Below, piece by piece: positions 1 to 8,907 of a stretch of 64,000 nucleotides of DNA. The stretch is from JAIRNF01 sp031551125. GTDB lineage: Bacteria > Bacteroidota > Bacteroidia > Bacteroidales > UBA932. The translations under genes and the position numbers were made by a program. The notes under the pieces are model-generated. The model searched no databases. It saw nothing but the letters and a program-made list of their open reading frames with translations, and was not told the origin of the DNA. Numbering within the stretch: position 1 is the first letter of the stretch; every line of letters starts with the position of its first letter. The DNA lies in the NCBI GenBank assembly GCA_031551125.1, contig JAVBOB010000009.1, positions 191,715 to 255,714 of the forward strand, read 5' to 3'.

Positions 1-1362
1 GAACAGTTTATCAATCAAATAAATAATATGTTTGGTAGCGAGGTAGATGCATTTATCAGTGCGTTAGCTCAACCTTCTCCGATAAGTATTCGGCTTAACC
101 CCTCAAAAGCGAGTGGTATAGCTGCTGATTGCTATAAGGAGCTTAACCATGTACCTTGGGCTTCCAACGCGTTTTACCTTGCGGAGCGACCGGTATTTAC
201 GCTTGACCCTTTATTTCATGCCGGGACATACTACGTGCAGGAAGCGGCATCTATGTTTGTAGAGCAAGCTGTGGAACAACATCTAAAAAGCAGAAAAGGC
301 TTAAATGTGCTTGACCTTTGTGCTGCCCCGGGTGGTAAGTTTACCCATTTACTATCACTTTTTTCTGAGGATTGCTTGCTGGTGGCCAACGAGGCTATAC
401 GCGGGCGGGCGGGTATTTTACATGAGAACGTTTGCAAGTGGGGCTACCCCAATGTTGTGGTAACAAATAATGCTGCGAAGGATTTTGCCCGGCTCCCCAA
501 CTTTTTTGATGTAATGCTGGTTGATGCGCCTTGCTCCGGAGAGGGAATGTTTCGTAAAGATGCTACGGCAGTTGAAGAATGGTCAGAGGCTAATGTTGCG
601 TTGTGTGCCGAGCGTCAGCAAAAAATCTTAGCCGACGCTTGGCCTGCGCTAAAAAGCGGGGGGCTTCTTATATATAGCACCTGTACATATAACCGGAAAG
701 AGAACGAGGAAAATGTAAAATGGCTGGTTGATACCTTTGGAGCACAATCATTACCTCTGCACCAGAAAGGCAACTGGGGTATTGTTGAAAGCAAAGAGGG
801 CGATTGCCATGGCTACCATTTTTACCCTCATCGTACTAAAAGCGAGGGGCTGTTTATTGCGGTGCTGCGAAAGGGTGCTGGCGAAAATGATATTTCAACT
901 TCAAGGGTTAAATCAAAACCACCGGTTCGCTTGACAAAAGAGCTGGAACCGTTTTGTAAGCTGGTGAATGAGAGTAAGGCATGGGGGTTTACGCAGTATG
1001 GCAGTATGATGAAGGCAATTCCTGCGGATAAGCTTTCCGCTGTTATGCTTGTTGAGCAAAACCTGCATATTGTAAGCTCCGGTTTGGCGCTGGGAGAGTT
1101 AAAAGGTAGAGATTTTATTCCGTCTGCGGCCTTGGCTTTGAGCGTTGACCTTGCCTCTGATAGCTTTCCAAGCATAGAGGTTGATTTAAATACGGCCTTA
1201 CACTACCTTCGTCGGGAACCTATCGATGCCAAAGATGCGGAGAAAGGCTTTGTGCTGGTGACGTACAAAGGTGTTCCCCTCGGCTGGATAAAAAATATAG
1301 GCAGTCGTAGTAATAACTTATATCCTAGCGAATGGCGGATTAGGATGGAGATAAAGAAGTAA
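1..1362 (+). CDS. RsmF/NOP2/Sun-family rRNA (cytosine-C5) methyltransferase, 5'-partial
   Basis: SAM-dependent methyltransferase that forms 5-methylcytosine in rRNA, probably 16S as for E. coli RsmF. Numbered from the ATG at 28, the SAM loop DLCAAPGGK is at 96-104. The two Sun-family cysteines are in DAPCSGEGMF (C169) and STCTYN (C219). A C-terminal domain like that of RsmF follows from about residue 290 (GRDFIPSAAL, then GVPLGWIK near the end). The frame stays open from 28 back to base 1, and those codons read like the usual RsmF N-terminus just before the EVDAF segment. The true start is therefore probably left of the window. The exact target base cannot be told from sequence. Confidence 0.88.
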   Translation, partial: EQFINQINNMFGSEVDAFISALAQPSPISIRLNPSKASGIAADCYKELNHVPWASNAFYLAERPVFTLDPLFHAGTYYVQEAASMFVEQAVEQHLKSRKGLNVLDLCAAPGGKFTHLLSLFSEDCLLVANEAIRGRAGILHENVCKWGYPNVVVTNNAAKDFARLPNFFDVMLVDAPCSGEGMFRKDATAVEEWSEANVALCAERQQKILADAWPALKSGGLLIYSTCTYNRKENEENVKWLVDTFGAQSLPLHQKGNWGIVESKEGDCHGYHFYPHRTKSEGLFIAVLRKGAGENDISTSRVKSKPPVRLTKELEPFCKLVNESKAWGFTQYGSMMKAIPADKLSAVMLVEQNLHIVSSGLALGELKGRDFIPSAALALSVDLASDSFPSIEVDLNTALHYLRREPIDAKDAEKGFVLVTYKGVPLGWIKNIGSRSNNLYPSEWRIRMEIKK

Positions 1363-1370
1363 CGGCACGC

Positions 1371-1524
1371 AGATGACGCAGAAAGCATAGGTGAACGTTG
1401 ATTTCATATTTGAGTTCTTCGGGAAATGAAATGTCGGTTATTGGGCTTTAGCCAAATGTTCATTGCAAACATTTTCTGAAGAGGCTTATTCTTTTTACAG
1501 TGTTCACCTGTGCTTTCCGCATCA
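1371..1524. repeat. Palindromic intergenic element, GATGCGGAAAGCA arms
   Basis: The left arm near 1371-1396 (GACGCAGAAAGCATAGGTGA) is matched in inverted orientation by 1501-1524, whose reverse complement reads GATGCGGAAAGCACAGGTGA. The element begins 8 nt after the methyltransferase stop codon. Its interior includes GGGCTTTAGCC, a motif also found in the repeats at 30945 and 51165. It may act as a bidirectional 3' structure between two convergent genes. Confidence 0.6.
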
Positions 1525-1594
1525 TTTGCTTGCCATGTATGGTGGACACAAGTTCTATGCTGAACAACAAGCTTAATAAATTTCAACTTATATT

Positions 1595-2452
1595 TTACTT
1601 CAGGCTGTCAAATTCCACAAATTCATATTCCGGCGAACTTTCTAGCAGCTGTCGCAGAATTGAAGCATGTCCGTTTCCGATTAAGACTAAAATTCTATCG
1701 TTCGCATTATCCGTCATCTTTTGAATGTTCCTGAAAATCCGAAGATTTCGGCTATACCACCAAATAGATAGAATATCGGCACCCCTGTGGTCGTCCAGTT
1801 TAAAGTCGCCGACAAGATACGCGCCATAACCGTACTCGTGATATTCCCGCGAATTGATGAGCTTGAAATAATCCAACAGGTTCATTTTTGAAGGCAGCCC
1901 ATCGTCGTTGCTGTACCATTCGTCATACCGCTTGCTGAAGGGGTCGTTGCTGTTAAAATCAAAATCTTCAAACAGCTGATTGCAGTGGGCGGAATCCAGT
2001 TGTTCCAAATCTTCGGCAAATGAGGCTGCATCTATCGAGTAGATTGTATCAAGCTTCAGCTCGTCGGCAATTCTGAATGCAAGCTGGAACCGTTCATCTC
2101 TCTTGTCCCTGTATTCGCCTTGCTTGTATTTTTTCAGCTTCTCAACAGCGTCCCAATCTAGAGTTGCTTCAATGGCGATTTTATTCGGTTTGAATTTTTT
2201 TATGTAGCTTACAAGCGCTGTGATTTCGGACTTCTTGGGCTCTTTTAAGACATCAACTTTGTCGGTTTCATCCGCTTTATGAGCGTCTAATCCGGGGTAG
2301 GCAAAATGGAATGTGTCAACTACTAAAACGTTGGCTTTCTCTTCTGGAAAGAAGGCTGATGGCAGTTTAACTTGTCCAAAGACCGAGTAACTAGTGAATA
2401 GTAAGCCTACAAATAAAAGTTTATGTATAAATTTTATTGATTTCATAATCAT
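1595..2452 (-). CDS. Secreted DUF5694-type protein (TraB/Tiki-like fold)
   Basis: The 285-residue product has an N-terminal signal peptide: basic residues, a hydrophobic stretch at about 9-25, and likely cleavage near residue 26. It is therefore probably periplasmic or surface exposed. The hallmark TFHFAYPGLD is at 47-56, and a late GNGHASILRQLL lies near 258-270. This pairing of an early His motif with a late GxGH motif is typical of DUF5694 and resembles the TraB/PrgY/Tiki/EreA superfamily, some members of which are metal-dependent hydrolases. No activity is established. It is the last gene of a four-gene minus-strand group starting with an ECF sigma factor. Met1 and Met3 are both possible starts. 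Confidence 0.7.
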   Translation of the reverse strand: MIMKSIKFIHKLLFVGLLFTSYSVFGQVKLPSAFFPEEKANVLVVDTFHFAYPGLDAHKADETDKVDVLKEPKKSEITALVSYIKKFKPNKIAIEATLDWDAVEKLKKYKQGEYRDKRDERFQLAFRIADELKLDTIYSIDAASFAEDLEQLDSAHCNQLFEDFDFNSNDPFSKRYDEWYSNDDGLPSKMNLLDYFKLINSREYHEYGYGAYLVGDFKLDDHRGADILSIWWYSRNLRIFRNIQKMTDNANDRILVLIGNGHASILRQLLESSPEYEFVEFDSLK

Positions 2453-2485
2453 TTTTTATAGCGTTCATCTGTGTGCCATTATACT

Positions 2486-3346
2486 TTAAAGCGTAACCGA
2501 TAGTCCGGCGGAGTAAGGGTACAGCTTCGGCCCCTTATCCTTTTCAAACATGGGCGACATTTGGTAGTTTACAAACAGCCCAATACCTCTATACCCTGCA
2601 CGGAGCGTGAGGTCATAGCGAAGCAGGTTGAGGTTAAACGAGTCGTGGTCTTTTTCCTTAGAACCACCGTTTTCATACTTAATTTTGGTATGCGAACCCA
2701 GCTTAAGTCCGCCGATTACGCCTGCACTGAGGTAGAAGTTGTTACGAAAGCTTCCTCCTATGGGTATGTTGAACTTAAGCATAAGCGGAATGTTCATGTA
2801 CACCGTAACCAGCTTGGTTTTTGATAAGTCTTCGGTTATTTGGTAGGGTACGGTTTGCCCATTTACGTTGGCTATTGTCCAGCTATCCTCGAAACGGTAG
2901 TTGCCCCAGTCAATACCCAAGCCGGTTTGCAAGTTAAGCCAAGGGCTATAGGTGAGGCGGAAGGTGCCCGCAAAGGGGTAAACCGCTACGTTTACCGATT
3001 TTGAGGTGTTGAGGTTTAAGAACGAGTCATCACCTTCGCTTCCTGTAATAAAGTTACGGTCAGAATATGAGTTGAACCCTATATCGAACAGAATGTTGTA
3101 GGTGAACAACGTTCGCTTTTTGCTATTACTACGCCCAAGTATTGTAATTTCTCTGGTTTTTCCGTTTTCGTCACGTTCAATTATGACCACCTTTCCCAAT
3201 CCGCGCACTTTTATAGATGCGTTATTGGAGGATGCTTTAACCAACGTGTCGGCTTGTGTTATGATAAGCGTATCAGCCGTTTGTGCTTGTATAGCCCCGG
3301 CAAATAGTAGTATAAATGCTGCAAGAAGAATGTGTTTAGGTTGCAT
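2486..3346 (-). CDS. Outer-membrane beta-barrel protein (PorT/porin-like)
   Basis: The 286-residue precursor has a clear signal peptide ending near ...GAIQAQ (about residue 22). A short charged stretch follows, then many alternating aromatic/polar beta strands from about residue 80, ending in a strand-like C-terminus with L-S-V-T-L. This is the usual build of Bacteroidota outer-membrane barrels of the OMP_b-brl type. It lies 48 nt downstream of the anti-sigma-like gene and is probably cotranscribed. It may therefore be a target or sensor of that regulatory pair, which is inference only. Substrate unknown. Confidence 0.72.
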   Translation of the reverse strand: MQPKHILLAAFILLFAGAIQAQTADTLIITQADTLVKASSNNASIKVRGLGKVVIIERDENGKTREITILGRSNSKKRTLFTYNILFDIGFNSYSDRNFITGSEGDDSFLNLNTSKSVNVAVYPFAGTFRLTYSPWLNLQTGLGIDWGNYRFEDSWTIANVNGQTVPYQITEDLSKTKLVTVYMNIPLMLKFNIPIGGSFRNNFYLSAGVIGGLKLGSHTKIKYENGGSKEKDHDSFNLNLLRYDLTLRAGYRGIGLFVNYQMSPMFEKDKGPKLYPYSAGLSVTL

Positions 3347-3394
3347 GGTATGGTTATTAGTTGTGTTTTATATGTTATAAAAATCCGCGGGTTA

Positions 3395-4378
3395 TTATTC
3401 GTAAGACTTATGAAAGTTGATAGTGTTTGATTGGACGGCAAATAGCGTAAGTGCCCCTGTATTATCATACTCTTTAACTACTACCGTTTTTTTATTTAGC
3501 AATCGGTTTATGCCAACAATACCCTTTTCGGCTAAACGATCAAGTAAGCGGGGGCTATCGGGCTTATCCGTGTTTTGAGCAATCCCTCCCACGCGTTGAG
3601 CAATAGTACGTAGTAGTGATACGTCTTCTTCATCAGTCTCATTAGCTATTAAGTCTCGGTTGGCTATGTCAACCGTTGGTTTTTCAGCATCCAAGGCATA
3701 CGCAAGTATAACAGGTTGAGATGCCCGCTCAATGCCTGCTAGCTGAATGGGTTGCCGTTGTGTGGGTTGGCTTATCGTATTTGCTTTGTTGTTCTCTTCC
3801 GTTCTGGTGTTAACGCCTGAGCTTTTCGCAGCTTGTTGGTGTTGTTTTAGTTGTGTTTTGCTGGAAACAGGAGCTGTGTCTATCACTGTGTTTTGTGCTG
3901 TACGGCTGCTATCTTTTATGCCCGCTACTACATTGGTATTCTGTTGTTGTGCTGGCGAGGAGCTTGCTACCGTTTGTTGCCCGTTCTGTACAGGTGGAAC
4001 CGATTTATCCGCGATAATGCTTGGCAACGTTAGTAGAATGACAATAGCTGCCGCCACGCCTACCCATAATCCTATCCGCTTAGGTTGTTGCTTTAACGAA
4101 TCCGTATTAGTAAACACAATCAATTTATCGGCAGTGAGCTTTAATGCACTGTACTCTTCTGTCTGTTTACCAAACTCTTCATCCGTTAACAAGCTGCTGT
4201 GTGAAGAAGTAATCTCGCCTGCTCCCTTTTCCGCTGCGGTTAGGCATAGCTCATCCCACAGGCTGATGTCCAAGCCTTCGATTTCTGAACGTTTTAACCT
4301 TTCTGTGTGTGAAAAATGCTCCTGCTCCGGTTTCAGCCTCAGCTCGTTATCTTCTATATTATGTAGTAAATCTTCCAT
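3395..4378 (-). CDS. Membrane-anchored anti-sigma-factor-like protein
   Basis: I place the start at the ATG at 4378, 14 nt after the sigma-factor stop, giving 327 residues. A TTG at 4396 would add six residues and overlap that stop. The protein has about 100 cytoplasmic residues rich in Glu/Leu, one transmembrane helix at about 102-122 (GVAAAIVILLTLPSI) and about 200 periplasmic residues rich in Gln, Thr, Ser and Asn. This topology and its position directly after an ECF sigma gene suggest that it holds the sigma factor at the membrane. No zinc-binding anti-sigma motif (HxxxCxxC) is visible, so the assignment rests on topology and context. Confidence 0.6.
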   Translation of the reverse strand: MEDLLHNIEDNELRLKPEQEHFSHTERLKRSEIEGLDISLWDELCLTAAEKGAGEITSSHSSLLTDEEFGKQTEEYSALKLTADKLIVFTNTDSLKQQPKRIGLWVGVAAAIVILLTLPSIIADKSVPPVQNGQQTVASSSPAQQQNTNVVAGIKDSSRTAQNTVIDTAPVSSKTQLKQHQQAAKSSGVNTRTEENNKANTISQPTQRQPIQLAGIERASQPVILAYALDAEKPTVDIANRDLIANETDEEDVSLLRTIAQRVGGIAQNTDKPDSPRLLDRLAEKGIVGINRLLNKKTVVVKEYDNTGALTLFAVQSNTINFHKSYE

Positions 4379-4392
4379 TTGTTGTTTTGGTT

Positions 4393-4878
4393 TCAAATAA
4401 CCTTTTCCATAGATCCAATGTACTCTCTCAAAAACATCCGGGCACGGTAAATATAAACCTTAACCTGTGATTCGCCTAAACCTGTGATCTCACCTATTTC
4501 AGCGTAGCTGTAGCCTTCGTAATCTCTAAGTAGCACTACTAAGCGTTGGGTATGGGGCAGCTGCTCTATGGCTTTGTGAAGCACTTCATTTAAGTCTGAG
4601 TATTGCTGCGTGTGGTAAAGTGTATTGCTATTAATATCATCTATTCCGCATAAATGCTTTTCCTTTCTAATCAGGTCTATCATAGCATGGTAGGCTATTG
4701 TGAAAAGATAGGCTTTTGCCTTTTCTCCATCTACCTCCGTATGCTTTAGCCAAAGCCTCTCAAACGCATCCTGTACCAAATCTTTCGCCTTCTCGTCATT
4801 GCCAATACCTTTGAGCATAAAGCGGTATAGCCCGTCGGCATGGCAATCAACGCAAGTATTGTACTCTTTCCTGTTCAT
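4393..4878 (-). CDS. ECF-type RNA polymerase sigma factor (sigma-70 family)
   Basis: The product has 161 residues, the normal size for an ECF sigma factor containing only regions 2 and 4. Region 2 shows DLVQDAFERLWLK at about 34-46 and AKAYLFTIAYHAMIDLIRK at about 58-76. Region 4 contains the helix-turn-helix YAEIGEITGLGESQVKVYIY near 125-145. It redirects RNA polymerase to a specific promoter set and is probably restrained by the membrane protein encoded just downstream. Two Cys and one His near the N-terminus (C9, C12, H13) are unusual but of unknown meaning. The start ATG at 4878 is the only good choice. Confidence 0.88.
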   Translation of the reverse strand: MNRKEYNTCVDCHADGLYRFMLKGIGNDEKAKDLVQDAFERLWLKHTEVDGEKAKAYLFTIAYHAMIDLIRKEKHLCGIDDINSNTLYHTQQYSDLNEVLHKAIEQLPHTQRLVVLLRDYEGYSYAEIGEITGLGESQVKVYIYRARMFLREYIGSMEKVI

Positions 4879-4978
4879 TCAGCTGGTAAGGGTGGTTGTT
4901 TTCTTATGAAACGGGAAGGTAGGAGAAAAAGTTACAGGAAGACGAAATTTTTTTTACTCAACTCTTCAAAAGGTGTTT

Positions 4979-5017
4979 TACCACATAGGGACATAGTGCG
5001 CAATGGATACACATAGA
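4979..5017. repeat. Half copy of the CCACATAGGTACATAG repeat
   Basis: The sequence around 4979 (CCACATAGGGACATAG, then ACACATAG) matches the arms of the complete inverted repeat at 58911-59053 and the partial copy at 62746-62790. It lies in the 946-base gap between the sigma factor and rpsL, just before a larger palindrome. Confidence 0.6.
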
Positions 5018-5028
5018 TTCTTCAAAAT

Positions 5029-5380
5029 GAGCCCTAACAGTTAGGGTTACAATCAACGGCAAGTGTAGCAACAACCCCGAAGGGGGGTGAATATGCATAA
5101 CCCCGTATGAAATGCGGGGTAAGTCGGTGGTGGAGTGAAGATTGCTCGGGGAGTACCGCCGCTTTACTAGTAGAGCGGCGGTACTCCCCGAGCACAGTTA
5201 TGTTCCCCATTAACTACCGTGGACTTCACCCACGGTTATTGGCTTCGCCGAACATCGTTTCACATTCACCCCCCCCTCGGGGTTGTTGCTACTCCGAACC
5301 TTACCGGAGAGTGTTACAAACGCGCGCCATATCAGCACAATCGAAACACAACAGGTTTTATTAAAACCGGTTAGGTCTGT
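5029..5380. repeat. Large nested palindrome, copy A1 (CCCCGTATGAAATGCGGGG family)
   Basis: Outer arms at about 5063-5093 and 5262-5293 are inverted copies (AGCAACAACCCCGA...). Inside them is a small hairpin at 5100-5120 (ACCCCG...CGGGGT). At the centre is a perfect 21-bp stem, 5143-5163 against 5174-5194, with a 10-nt loop. A further hairpin at 5218-5236 (CCGTGG/CCACGG) follows. A flanking palindrome at 5349-5376 (ACAGGTTTT/AAAACCGGT) recurs beside another copy at 49990-50022. No credible coding frame exists here. Related copies lie at 41050, 42878, 49738 and 54172. Confidence 0.85.
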
Positions 5381-5463
5381 ATGGGTCAGATAACACAAAT
5401 TCTATGTATAATTAAGACAAAGTTGTGTTTATCTGCGGCGTTAGGCGTATTATTCGCATACTT

Positions 5464-5580
5464 AACCCAAGTTGCCAGCTATTGCGGGCTGGAAGCTGCC
5501 ACGTTGTGGCGTTTTTGCTTTCAGGCCGGCTTGAAGTGAAATAAGGCACAGTAAATAGTGTATAGCTAACAACTTGGGTT
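5464..5580. repeat. Inverted repeat B1 with AACCCAAGTT ends
   Basis: The element begins AACCCAAGTTGCCAGCTATT and ends ...CTAACAACTTGGGTT, so its termini are inverted repeats. Internal pairs include GGGCTGGAAGC against GCTTTCAGGCC and a CCACGTTGTGG hairpin. A longer copy with an extra 200 bp inserted lies at 29722-30040. It sits upstream of the rpsL promoter, leaving about 160 bp between. Confidence 0.75.
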
Positions 5581-5742
5581 ATTTATTTGGCTGGAATTTA
5601 TATGTTATAAAGCATAATTTGATAAGTTAAATAGTCAAAAAATATAGAGCTTGGGTCTAGCTGTTTCTACGTTTTAGACCTGTCGAAGCCCCTAGAATGC
5701 TGATTTTACCTTATCCGCACGCGAAAAAATGTTGATAACCTG

Positions 5743-5773
5743 TTTGTAAATCAGAAAACTTAGGCTACCTTTG
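5743..5773 (+). promoter_or_regulatory. Promoter of the rpsL superoperon (Bacteroidota type)
   Basis: A -33 TTTG at 5743-5746 and a -7 TACCTTTG at 5766-5773 are separated by 19 nt, an excellent match to the Bacteroidota primary sigma consensus. Transcription should begin near 5779, giving a leader of about 45 nt before rpsL. Upstream, 5650-5700 can fold (GGGTCTAG.../...TAGACC), but I see no known leader family. Confidence 0.8.
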
Positions 5774-5824
5774 CAACCCATTTTGTCAAAAAACTATACG
5801 TAAAACAAAGAAGAAGAATTCTTT

Positions 5825-6235
5825 ATGCCAACAATTCAACAGCTAGTAAGAAAGGGACGCGAGTTGACCACTTACAACAGCAAGGCCCCCGCGTTGGACT
5901 CATGTCCTCAACGCCGTGGCGTTTGCGTTCGCGTTTACACCACTACGCCTAAGAAGCCAAACTCGGCTATGCGTAAGGTGGCCCGTGTTCGCCTAACGAA
6001 CCAAAAAGAAATAAACGCCTACATACCGGGCGAAGGACACAACCTGCAGGAGCACTCCATTGTGCTTGTTCGCGGTGGTCGTGTAAAAGACCTTCCCGGT
6101 GTTCGTTACCACCTTGTGCGTGGAGCATTGGATGCTTCGGGAGTAGAAGGTCGTAACCAACGTCGTTCAAAATACGGGACTAAGCGTCCTAAGGCTGGCG
6201 CCGCTGCAAAGGGTGCTCCCGCAAAGAAAAAATAA
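5825..6235 (+). CDS. rpsL: 30S ribosomal protein uS12
   Basis: Decoding-centre protein of the small subunit, 136 residues. The streptomycin-relevant segments TTPKKPNSAMRKVAR and GGRVKDLPGVRYH keep their wild-type lysines, which predicts no rpsL-type streptomycin resistance. A short Ala/Lys/Pro-rich C-terminal tail (KAGAAAKGAPAKKK) extends past the E. coli length. It is the first gene of the superoperon, 34 nt upstream of rpsG. Confidence 0.98.
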   Translation: MPTIQQLVRKGRELTTYNSKAPALDSCPQRRGVCVRVYTTTPKKPNSAMRKVARVRLTNQKEINAYIPGEGHNLQEHSIVLVRGGRVKDLPGVRYHLVRGALDASGVEGRNQRRSKYGTKRPKAGAAAKGAPAKKK

Positions 6236-6269
6236 TTGTACCTTAATAATATAGTATATCAAATAACAA

Positions 6270-6746
6270 ATGAGAAAATCGAAGCCTAAAAAGAGGATTC
6301 TGCTTCCTGACTCCAAGTACAACGATGTGCTTGTTACGAGGTTTGTAAATAACCTTATGTATGATGGAAAGAAGAGTATTGCCTACGGCATTTTTTATGA
6401 TGCCCTTACATTAGTAGGTGAGAAGATGAAAGATTCAGAACAGGCTCCATTGGAAATTTGGAAAAAAGCGATTGAAAACATTACGCCTCAGGTTGAAGTA
6501 AAGAGCCGGCGTATTGGTGGCGCTAACTTTCAGGTTCCAATTGAAGTGAGACCCGAACGGAAGATTTCTATCAGTATGAAGAATATGGTGCTGTTTGCAC
6601 GCAAACGCTCGGGACGCTCAATGGCAGAAAAGCTGTGCGGCGAAATTATCGCGGCTTACAATGGCGAAGGCGCAGCGTTTAAGCGTAAAGAAGACATGCA
6701 CAAAATGGCAGAAGCAAACAAGGCGTTTGCTCACTTTAGGTTCTAA
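6270..6746 (+). CDS. rpsG: 30S ribosomal protein uS7
   Basis: The 158-residue protein nucleates assembly of the 3' major (head) domain of 16S rRNA and contacts E-site tRNA. The family core is present: an early NLMYDGKKSIAY block, a central VEVKSRRIGGANFQVPIEV block, then RSMAEKL. Its place between rpsL and fusA is the standard str-operon order. The ATG at 6270 follows an AT-rich leader without a strong Shine-Dalgarno sequence, typical of this phylum. Confidence 0.98.
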   Translation: MRKSKPKKRILLPDSKYNDVLVTRFVNNLMYDGKKSIAYGIFYDALTLVGEKMKDSEQAPLEIWKKAIENITPQVEVKSRRIGGANFQVPIEVRPERKISISMKNMVLFARKRSGRSMAEKLCGEIIAAYNGEGAAFKRKEDMHKMAEANKAFAHFRF

Positions 6747-6774
6747 TGGTTACGTGTAAGGAGTAAAAAAGTTA

Positions 6775-8895
6775 ATGGCAAGAGATTTAAAGTACACGAG
6801 AAACATTGGAATTATGGCGCATATCGATGCCGGTAAGACTACCACATCGGAGCGCATTTTATTCTACACAGGAAAAACCCACCGCCTAGGTGAGGTACAT
6901 GACGGTGCTGCTACAATGGACTGGATGGTGCAGGAGCAAGAGCGTGGTATTACCATTACCTCTGCTGCAACTACCACATTCTGGAACTATGATAAGCAAA
7001 CCTACCATGTCAATATTATTGATACTCCGGGTCACGTTGACTTTACCGTTGAGGTAGAGCGTTCACTACGTGTGTTAGACGGCGCTATTGCTACCTTCTG
7101 TGCAGTAGGTGGTGTTGAGCCTCAGTCGGAGACGGTATGGCGTCAGGCCGATAAGTATAAAGTTCCACGTATTGGCTACGTTAACAAGATGGACCGCGTA
7201 GGTGCGGATTTTCTTGGCGTAGTTCAGGAGATTAAGGATAAGCTGGGAGCAAATGCTATCCCCATTGCCCTCCCTATCGGAAGCGAAGATAACTTCAAGG
7301 GTATTGTTGACCTTGTGGCAAACAAGGCTATTATATACTTTGATGATAAGAACGTTCGCGATAACTTTACCATTGAAGAGGTTCCTGCCAATATGAAGGC
7401 AGAAGTGGAAGAGTGGCGCGGTAAGCTTATTGAAGCAATTGCAGAGCATAACGATGTTTTGCTTGAAAAATTCTTCGATAATCCCGATGCTATTTCGGAA
7501 CAGGAAATTATTGAAACCCTTCGTAAGGCTACCATTGCAATGACGGTAATTCCCGTTACTTGTGGTTCGTCTTTCAAGAACAAGGGTATTCAATACCTGC
7601 TTGATGCGGTTGCCCGTTTCCTTCCAAGCCCTCTTGATATAGATGAAATTGTAGGAGTAAACCCCAATACTGATAAGGAAGAAAGTCGTAAACCCGATGT
7701 TAAAGAGCCTTTCTGTGCGTTGGTGTTTAAGATTGCTACCGACCCGTTTGTGGGACGGTTGGCATTTATACGTGCCTACTCCGGTAAGCTCGATGCCGGT
7801 TCGTATGTGCTAAACACTCGTTCAGACAAGAAAGAGCGTGTATCGCGCTTGTTCCAAATGCACTCTAACAAGCAAAATCCGATTGAGTTTGTTGAGGCAG
7901 GTGATATTTGCGCATGCGTAGGGTTTAAAGACCTTCGCACCGGTGATACCATTTGTGAAGAGAAGTACCCAATGGTATTGGAGTCAATGACCTTCCCCGA
8001 TCCGGTTATCGGTTTGGCAATTGAGCCCAAAACTCAAAAGGATTTGGACAAGCTAGGTGTTGCGCTTAATAAGCTATCTGAAGAAGATCCTACGTTCACC
8101 GTAAAATCAGATGAAGATAGCGGACAGACTATTATCAGCGGTATGGGTGAGCTTCACCTTGAAATTATTGTTGACCGCTTAAAGCGCGAGTTTGGTGTTG
8201 AAATTAGCCAAGGTGCTCCGCAGGTTAACTACAAGGAAGCGCTACGCGGTACCATTCAGCATCGCGAAGTGTTCAAGAAGCAAACCGGTGGTCGTGGTAA
8301 GTTTGCCGACATTATCGTTGAAATCGGTCCTGTTGACAACAAAGAAACGCAAGGCCTGCAATTTGTTGATGAAGTAAAGGGAGGAAACATTCCTCGCGAA
8401 TATATTCCACCGGTTGAAAAAGGCTTCAAGGCGGCAATGGCAAATGGTCCGTTAGCCGGATTTGAAGTAGAAAGCATGAAGGTTACGCTGAAGGACGGTT
8501 CGTTCCATGCAGTTGACTCAGACTCCCTATCATTTGAAATTTGTGCCCGCGCTGCATTTCGTCATGCGGCTGCTAAAGCCAACCCGGTGATTATGGAGCC
8601 CATCATGTCGCTTGAAGTAGTTACCCCTGAAGAATACATGGGTGACGTTATTGGTGACTTAAATAAGCGTCGTGGACAAATTACCGGAATGGAAAGCAAG
8701 GCTAACGCTCGCGTGGTGAAAGCTAAGGTTCCGCTTTCCGAGCAATTTGGTTACGTAACCGTACTCCGTACGCTTACCTCCGGTCGTGCAACAAGCACTA
8801 TGGAGTTCTCGCATTACGATGAAGTTCCTGCAAACATTGCGAAGGAAATCATCGAAAAGTCGAGCGGTAAGAAAGTAAAAGATGATGAAGAGTAA
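6775..8895 (+). CDS. fusA: Elongation factor G
   Basis: Translocation GTPase of 706 residues, the full family length. The G1 loop AHIDAGKTTTSER is at 15-27, switch 1 shows QERGITITSAA near 55-65, G3 is DTPGHVDF at 83-90, and G4 is NKMDRVGAD. Domains II-V follow, with the domain IV tip region (HAVDSDSLSFEICARAAFRHA) intact. It lies 28 nt after rpsG and 12 nt before rpsJ, so in this genome the str and S10 operons are fused without tuf between them. Confidence 0.98.
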   Translation: MARDLKYTRNIGIMAHIDAGKTTTSERILFYTGKTHRLGEVHDGAATMDWMVQEQERGITITSAATTTFWNYDKQTYHVNIIDTPGHVDFTVEVERSLRVLDGAIATFCAVGGVEPQSETVWRQADKYKVPRIGYVNKMDRVGADFLGVVQEIKDKLGANAIPIALPIGSEDNFKGIVDLVANKAIIYFDDKNVRDNFTIEEVPANMKAEVEEWRGKLIEAIAEHNDVLLEKFFDNPDAISEQEIIETLRKATIAMTVIPVTCGSSFKNKGIQYLLDAVARFLPSPLDIDEIVGVNPNTDKEESRKPDVKEPFCALVFKIATDPFVGRLAFIRAYSGKLDAGSYVLNTRSDKKERVSRLFQMHSNKQNPIEFVEAGDICACVGFKDLRTGDTICEEKYPMVLESMTFPDPVIGLAIEPKTQKDLDKLGVALNKLSEEDPTFTVKSDEDSGQTIISGMGELHLEIIVDRLKREFGVEISQGAPQVNYKEALRGTIQHREVFKKQTGGRGKFADIIVEIGPVDNKETQGLQFVDEVKGGNIPREYIPPVEKGFKAAMANGPLAGFEVESMKVTLKDGSFHAVDSDSLSFEICARAAFRHAAAKANPVIMEPIMSLEVVTPEEYMGDVIGDLNKRRGQITGMESKANARVVKAKVPLSEQFGYVTVLRTLTSGRATSTMEFSHYDEVPANIAKEIIEKSSGKKVKDDEE

Positions 8896-8907
8896 AAATA
8901 TTCAGCC

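Noticed and set aside
3747..4400. 217-codon plus-strand frame rich in Cys/Val/Leu
   Set aside because: Complement of the Gln/Thr-rich anti-sigma-like gene; composition artefact.
5107..5364. 85-codon open frame in the sigma-rpsL gap
   Set aside because: It lies wholly in a nested palindrome; similar frames occur at each copy of the repeat and follow the inverted arms, not a protein.
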